Below are positions 59,509-64,000 of a stretch of 64,000 nt of DNA, one piece after another (position 1 is the first letter of the stretch; every line of letters begins with the position of its first letter). Where the stretch lies: assembly GCF_001653235.2 (NCBI RefSeq), contig NC_035794.1:3782001-3846000 (forward strand), in the 5' to 3' direction. This stretch comes from Pochonia chlamydosporia 170. Taxonomy: Eukaryota; Ascomycota; Sordariomycetes; Hypocreales; Clavicipitaceae. The notes below the pieces were generated by a model. That model did not search any database. It saw only the letters and a list, made by a program, of their open reading frames with translations, and was not told the DNA's origin. Made by a program: the position numbers and the translations under genes.

Positions 59509-61221
59509 ATGACAGCTCTGCTCGAAAAGCAGACAACACCACATCCTGGTTCTCTTGTCTCTTTATCTAGGCAAGACGTAACCAACCATGACGATACGAA
59601 TACTTCTTCTCCCGCCGACACCGACCTCGAAAACAGTATCCCTATCGCAAACAAACCCCAGCCCCCAGCCCGCGACTTCAATAAACTCCGCTGGGCAGTC
59701 ATTTGCATCTCACTATACATATCTATCTTCATCTACGGCTTGGACACAACCATCGCTGCAGATGTCCAAGGCTCAGTGGTAGAAGCATTCGGACACGTCG
59801 AGCAGCTCGCTTGGATAGGCGCCGGATTCCCCCTCGGATCCGTATCAGTCATTTTACTAAATGGCGTTCTCTACGAATCCTTCAACATGAAGTGGGTGTA
59901 CGCTCTATCCATGGTCCTCTTTCAAGCTGGTTCGGCGCTCTGTGGTGCAGCTCCCAACATGGCTGCCCTGATAGTTGGCCGTGTAATTGCCGGAGCAGGC
60001 GGCAGCGGCGTCTTCATGGGCTGTCTCAATTATTTCTCTAGCCTGACTACGCCTGAAGAGCGAGGACTCTATATTACGGGAACGGGATTCTGCTGGGGTA
60101 TTGGTGCAGTGCTCGGTCCAGTGATTGGAGGTTCCTTTGTTGAGTCGAGCGCTACGTGGCGATGGGCATTCTATATCAACCTTATTATCGGTGCGGCATT
60201 CGGTCCCGTTTACGTTTTTGGGTTGCCATCTATTCGTCTCATTCCTGATCGATCGTTTATACAGCGAGTGAAGAGAATCGACTTTGTTGGATTGTTTCTT
60301 GGCGCTGGTGTCTGGGTCTTCTTCAGCATGGCGTTTACAATGGCCGGAGGCGAATGGTCGTGGGACGACAGTCGCACCATTGGCATTATTGTCGCGTTCG
60401 CCCTGACGCTTCTTCTCTTTGCTATTCAACAAACCTATTCCATCTTCACTACACCTGATCAGCGGTCATTTCCCATCCAACTACTTCGATCAAGAACCCA
60501 AGTCCTCCTCTACATTGGCACAGCCTCAAACATCACATCCCTATTCGTAACTGTCTACTTCATCCCAATCTATTTCCAATTTGTCCACAACGACTCCGCT
60601 CTGCAAGCTGCGGTCCGCCTCTTACCGTATGTCATTGTCACGGTGTGCTTCAACCTCTCGGCCGGGCATCTCCTCTCCAAAATCAAGTATTATGCACCAA
60701 TCTTCAGCGTTTCAGGGCTATTCATGATACTTGGCGGCTCGCTACTCTACGCGTACCTCGATCCGGATACTCCATCAAGCTATATTTACGGCTTCACTGT
60801 AATTACAGCGGTTGGCTCCGGTCTCACACTACAAATTGGCTATGCTGTCGCGACACTGAAGGCACCAAAGCACATGGGGGACGCCCTGGCACTACAAAAT
60901 GTCGCACAAATCGGAGGCACGGTTATCTCTCTCGTCATCGCTGGCCAGGTGTTTCAATCTACTGCCACGCAAAATCTCACTCGGGTGCTTGCCACCACTG
61001 GGTTCACCAGCACTGACATTCAGTCAGCCATTGCTGGCGCAAAGAGCAAAATCTTTGAAGAGCTTACAGGTGACATGAGAGACCAAGCTATTCTTGCCAT
61101 TACGCAGGCGATACAAAAGTCGTTTATTTTGGTCATTGTTGGGGGTGGTGTGCTCACTGTCTCTGGATTGCTTATGAAGCATGAGCGGCTGTTTGGTGAT
61201 ATTGTGCAGGTAGGCGGTTAG
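59509..61221 (+). CDS. MFS multidrug/toxin efflux pump, DHA2 (14-TM) type
   Basis: One uninterrupted exon of 570 aa. A cytosolic tail of about 60 residues precedes TM1, which has YGLDTTIAADVQGSVVEAF, the DHA2 hallmark. Then come WIGAGFPLGSVSVILLNG, GRVIAGAGGSGVFMG (motif C, the antiporter motif), GAVLGPVIGGSFVESSATWRWAFYINL and the usual second half with RLLPYVIVTVCFNLSAG. Fourteen TM helices are expected. Close relatives are the self-protection pumps of secondary-metabolite clusters. It is intronless, unlike the other two MFS genes with comparable function. The only neighbour it could serve here is the zinc-cluster regulator lying tail to tail 240 bp away. Confidence 0.93.
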   Translation: MTALLEKQTTPHPGSLVSLSRQDVTNHDDTNTSSPADTDLENSIPIANKPQPPARDFNKLRWAVICISLYISIFIYGLDTTIAADVQGSVVEAFGHVEQLAWIGAGFPLGSVSVILLNGVLYESFNMKWVYALSMVLFQAGSALCGAAPNMAALIVGRVIAGAGGSGVFMGCLNYFSSLTTPEERGLYITGTGFCWGIGAVLGPVIGGSFVESSATWRWAFYINLIIGAAFGPVYVFGLPSIRLIPDRSFIQRVKRIDFVGLFLGAGVWVFFSMAFTMAGGEWSWDDSRTIGIIVAFALTLLLFAIQQTYSIFTTPDQRSFPIQLLRSRTQVLLYIGTASNITSLFVTVYFIPIYFQFVHNDSALQAAVRLLPYVIVTVCFNLSAGHLLSKIKYYAPIFSVSGLFMILGGSLLYAYLDPDTPSSYIYGFTVITAVGSGLTLQIGYAVATLKAPKHMGDALALQNVAQIGGTVISLVIAGQVFQSTATQNLTRVLATTGFTSTDIQSAIAGAKSKIFEELTGDMRDQAILAITQAIQKSFILVIVGGGVLTVSGLLMKHERLFGDIVQVGG

Positions 61222-61460
61222 GACGAAGAGTAGGTCACTATCGTTCGGAGATTTCCTTCTTTCCCTTTACAGCATCCTACAGTCGCTGTTTCGTGTATAA
61301 GTTTCGGTCAAGCTTTTGTTTATCTCTTCCCCTTTTGGGGTGTTCTTCTCTCGTGATAGATGGCATTATAGAAGTTGGAGATATGATTGTAGATATAGCG
61401 TTGTGTTATCAGTAATAGACGTTAAATTCGACTATATCTTGTTATTACATCAGTCTGCCC

Positions 61461-63284
61461 TCATGTGAAGCAAGGAGGGACGCGATTTCGACTAATGACT
61501 TGCCCATACAACTTCAACATGTCCAATCCTCCGTCATCAAGATCCTGCTGCACCCACGCATCTCGTATCATCCTATCCGCTAAAGCCATTGCACCGAGAG
61601 GTTGCAGCGCCAGAGACTGTTCAATCACCCGCAGAACACTAAGCCGTTGGTCCTCCGTATTTGCTGCCAGCCCAATGATGAACAATGGCCATGGGCGTTC
61701 GCAATGCTCCACCGCGGAAAGAAGCTCAAATGCTTTTGTAATGGCCGTGATTGCACCTGGGTAACTGGTAGATTCGCCTTTGGCAATCAGAAACAGATAA
61801 ATTAGCGCTGCGAGTCGGTAAAGCTCCGCAACTTGCTCGGAGTGGATGGCGTTATCATTTTCCGTTGAATCTGATGACGATACACCTGACTGGCGCTGCG
61901 ACAGATCATGTAGTCGGATTTCGAGGGACCGAAGCACTTTGAGATGTGGTTTAGATCGATGTTCAGGGCTATTTCGCTCGTGAACGGCATCAATGACCTG
62001 ACACAGTAGATCGAGAAGTTCCAACGAACAGCCTGCGATGGGCACCACCTACAAAATGATGCAAGTCATCTCTATTAATCACCGTTCTTACGGAAAGCCA
62101 GCAGGCTAATAAACTTACAGTCTGTCTTTCAGCCGAAAAGATTGCCTTGGAAATAATCTTCTCCTGCGCCGCCAATTGAATTTGATCCTCATTCTTGGTT
62201 TTCCAATGCTTGATGCTAAATTTGTACATGACATCGTGATAGAAGATCCAGTCCATGATCAGCGACTCGTCGCCAACATAGCTCTCGTGCTGTTGCGTCA
62301 CTAAGCCGGCGATTCGTTTGGTTCCGCAGAAGAATATGGACCAGCTCAGATCCGACGAGTCAAAGTTCATGGACTGAAGTGAACAGTTTAGTAACTTCAC
62401 TGTGATTTCCGGTAAGGAGACACTCAACTGTAATAGCCATACTTACTTCAAAAGTACTCAACAGCATACTTGCAGCCATCATTCTCATAACGCAAGCCTC
62501 CCCCGGTGCTTGAATAGCCCCTTGAAGCGCTCGAATTGCCGCATTTTGGTGCCAAGTTGCCCCGTCGCTTCTGTGCATGCTCTGATATGAGAGTGCTGAG
62601 AGAGCATATCTCGCTGCAAGAGACGATAGGCTGTTGTCTGTAGCAGAGAGTCGAACCAGCAAGCCATAGAGGCTGTCTGCATCGTGGCTGGAGGATATGA
62701 GGCGAGCCACTGGAATATAACCTGGCCATTATCAACCAAGGGAAGCTACTGGACATGGATAATGATACTGACGATTTGCAGCGACGGAAGCGTCTAAGTT
62801 TGGCTCAACTGGTAAAGATGAAAGGGACGGAAACCAGAGGGGAATCAACGTCAGCCGATCATACGGAATTAGAGGTCCTAGCCGCAACATTAATACCGGC
62901 TGGTCGACAAGCTGAGATGTAGTGTAAATTAACAACCTTGGTATTGAGCTCGCTCAACATCGTTGAGCGTTGAATTCACAAATCGAGCACGCCCGCCTCG
63001 CGCAGGGATAAAGTACTGTCGACCAGAACGGGCTGAGCGCCGCTTGTCGCTGTCCCGCGGCCATGACAATATCAAGGAGTATCCTAGACATGAACGCCCC
63101 TTCTTATTGCAATTCAGACAGGTTGGGAGTGTTTTATCGCATCTCGTCTTTTGCACTAGGAGAGGGTGTGTGAGTGATTGGTCAGCCTGTGCTTGAGTGA
63201 GGGAGTGAACTCACAACTGCAATTCAAGCATCGCTTCAAAGCTTTTTCCGTCGGTGATTTACACGTAGAGTGACTGGACGGCAT
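61461..63284 (-). CDS. Zn2Cys6 transcription factor, Fungal_trans_2 type
   Basis: Six exons (63215-63284, 62959-63155, 62773-62911, 62447-62721, 62119-62373, 61461-62048) give 507 aa in phase. The zinc cluster is split by the first intron: CLNCSLQKTRC then CLNCNKKGRSC, C-x2-C-x6-C-x6-C-x2-C-x6-C. After GYSLILSWP comes the typical basic segment. The long helical C-terminal domain matches PF11951-type regulators (RYIPVARLISSS, WHQNAAIRALQGAI, VVPIAGCSLELLDLLCQVID). The intron between exons 2 and 3 (47 nt, GTTGAG donor) is the least certain joint. The frame is also open upstream to an ATG at 63407, but the cluster-proximal ATG is preferred. Likely controls the convergent efflux pump or dispersed targets. 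Confidence 0.87.
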
Positions 63285-64000
63285 TCTAGCCCATGAAATT
63301 GAAGGTCGCGATGGGCAACAGTGAGAGGCGAAGCCTTCCGACCCTTCCGTTTCATTCCAGGTGTCTGTTTGGAAATGGGATCTGGGATAGTCGTGTGGGG
63401 AAAACATGGCTTGAAATCTTGGGCGTGTTTATTAGTAAAGCCGGCTGATGGGATCGAATTCGCGCACCAGGATCCGGTGTAACTCAGCAACAAAACAGCC
63501 TAAATCGCTGTATTCTCTAACATCACAAGGACGAGGCAAAATATGTATCCATGAGTTTTAGTCTATTGGCATAAACAAGCAAACTAGATAAACTCTCAGC
63601 TATCAATTCGTCGGTTCCAGCAAGTTTTAATTGTAGCGAACAACTAACTACTTTGCGTGTAACTTTGGCACATTGCTCTCAACTACCAAAATGTGTCATA
63701 GGTAATAAGCGCAAACTACATGCAACATCTGAAATCTCATAACCCATAATGGGGGGAAAAGGATATTGTAACCTTTAGTCAAAACCCAGAATCTAGTCCA
63801 TGAAAAACACAGCCCATGTCTAGTTGTCTAGGTTTAATGTCTCTACATCAGGTCCTTGACATAGTCTCATACTCCTTATTTACAAATGAGTACGCTTTTA
63901 ATCCTAACAAGGAATGCAACATGTTTGTCGTTAGTTATATGACCTTGTGTAACATGGCAATGTAAAAGAAATCTACGACTTTAACAACTAACAAGGGCGA
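63285..64000. other. No supported gene
   Basis: About 0.7 kb of AT-rich upstream sequence running to the window end; nothing recognised. Confidence 0.5.

Noticed and set aside
59905..60432. 175-aa minus-strand frame inside the MFS gene
   Set aside because: Highly charged shadow of a long, well-conserved membrane-protein exon.
1..64000. CRISPR array, bacterial operon signals, transposase or reverse transcriptase genes, PKS/NRPS backbone
   Set aside because: None seen: no regularly spaced repeats, no DDE or RT motifs, no ketosynthase or adenylation motifs; gene structure is eukaryotic.

Overview
The window looks like nuclear DNA of a filamentous ascomycete (Pezizomycotina, probably a Sordariomycete and perhaps Hypocreales). 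Genes carry short (about 45-170 nt) GT-AG introns with CTAAC/CTGAC-type branch sites and are packed singly on both strands. They belong to families typical of these fungi: Zn2Cys6 regulators, MFS pumps, a POT peptide transporter, a cyanide-hydratase-type nitrilase, an SRPK-type kinase and small secreted proteins. The order is inferred from gene content only; no species can be named.

Layout. 1-9.9 kb: a secreted Asp/Leu-tract protein, a zinc alcohol/formaldehyde dehydrogenase, a small mitochondrial-type protein and a 110-aa conserved protein. 9.9-19.8 kb: a compact group of FAD monooxygenase, allantoate-permease-type MFS, DHA2-type MFS and a Zn2Cys6 regulator broken by a one-base frameshift. 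21.4-24.5 kb: a secreted Cu superoxide-dismutase-like protein, a metallo-beta-lactamase-fold hydrolase and a 78-aa protein. 26.9-32 kb: an intact Zn2Cys6 regulator followed by an MFS pump gene with two in-frame stops (pseudogene). 33-37.8 kb: tRNA-Arg(CCT), a 7-TM protein and a 2OG-Fe(II) oxygenase. 40.2-45.3 kb: POT peptide transporter plus Zn2Cys6 regulator. 45.9-53.2 kb: beta-carbonic anhydrase, alpha/beta hydrolase, nitrilase, 14-Cys secreted protein and glutathione S-transferase. 54.2-58.6 kb: bacterial-type Asp/Glu racemase and two unrelated protein kinases. 59.5-63.3 kb: intronless DHA2 MFS pump and a Zn2Cys6 regulator, tail to tail.

Four times a zinc-cluster regulator lies beside one or two membrane transporters; two of these four modules carry an inactivating lesion. 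No PKS, NRPS or terpene synthase backbone gene is present. Intergenic space is generous (several stretches of 1-2.5 kb), as expected of an accessory region. Exon models were built by hand from splice signals, reading frame and family similarity; where stated, the reading phase of every junction was checked arithmetically. No database search was possible.
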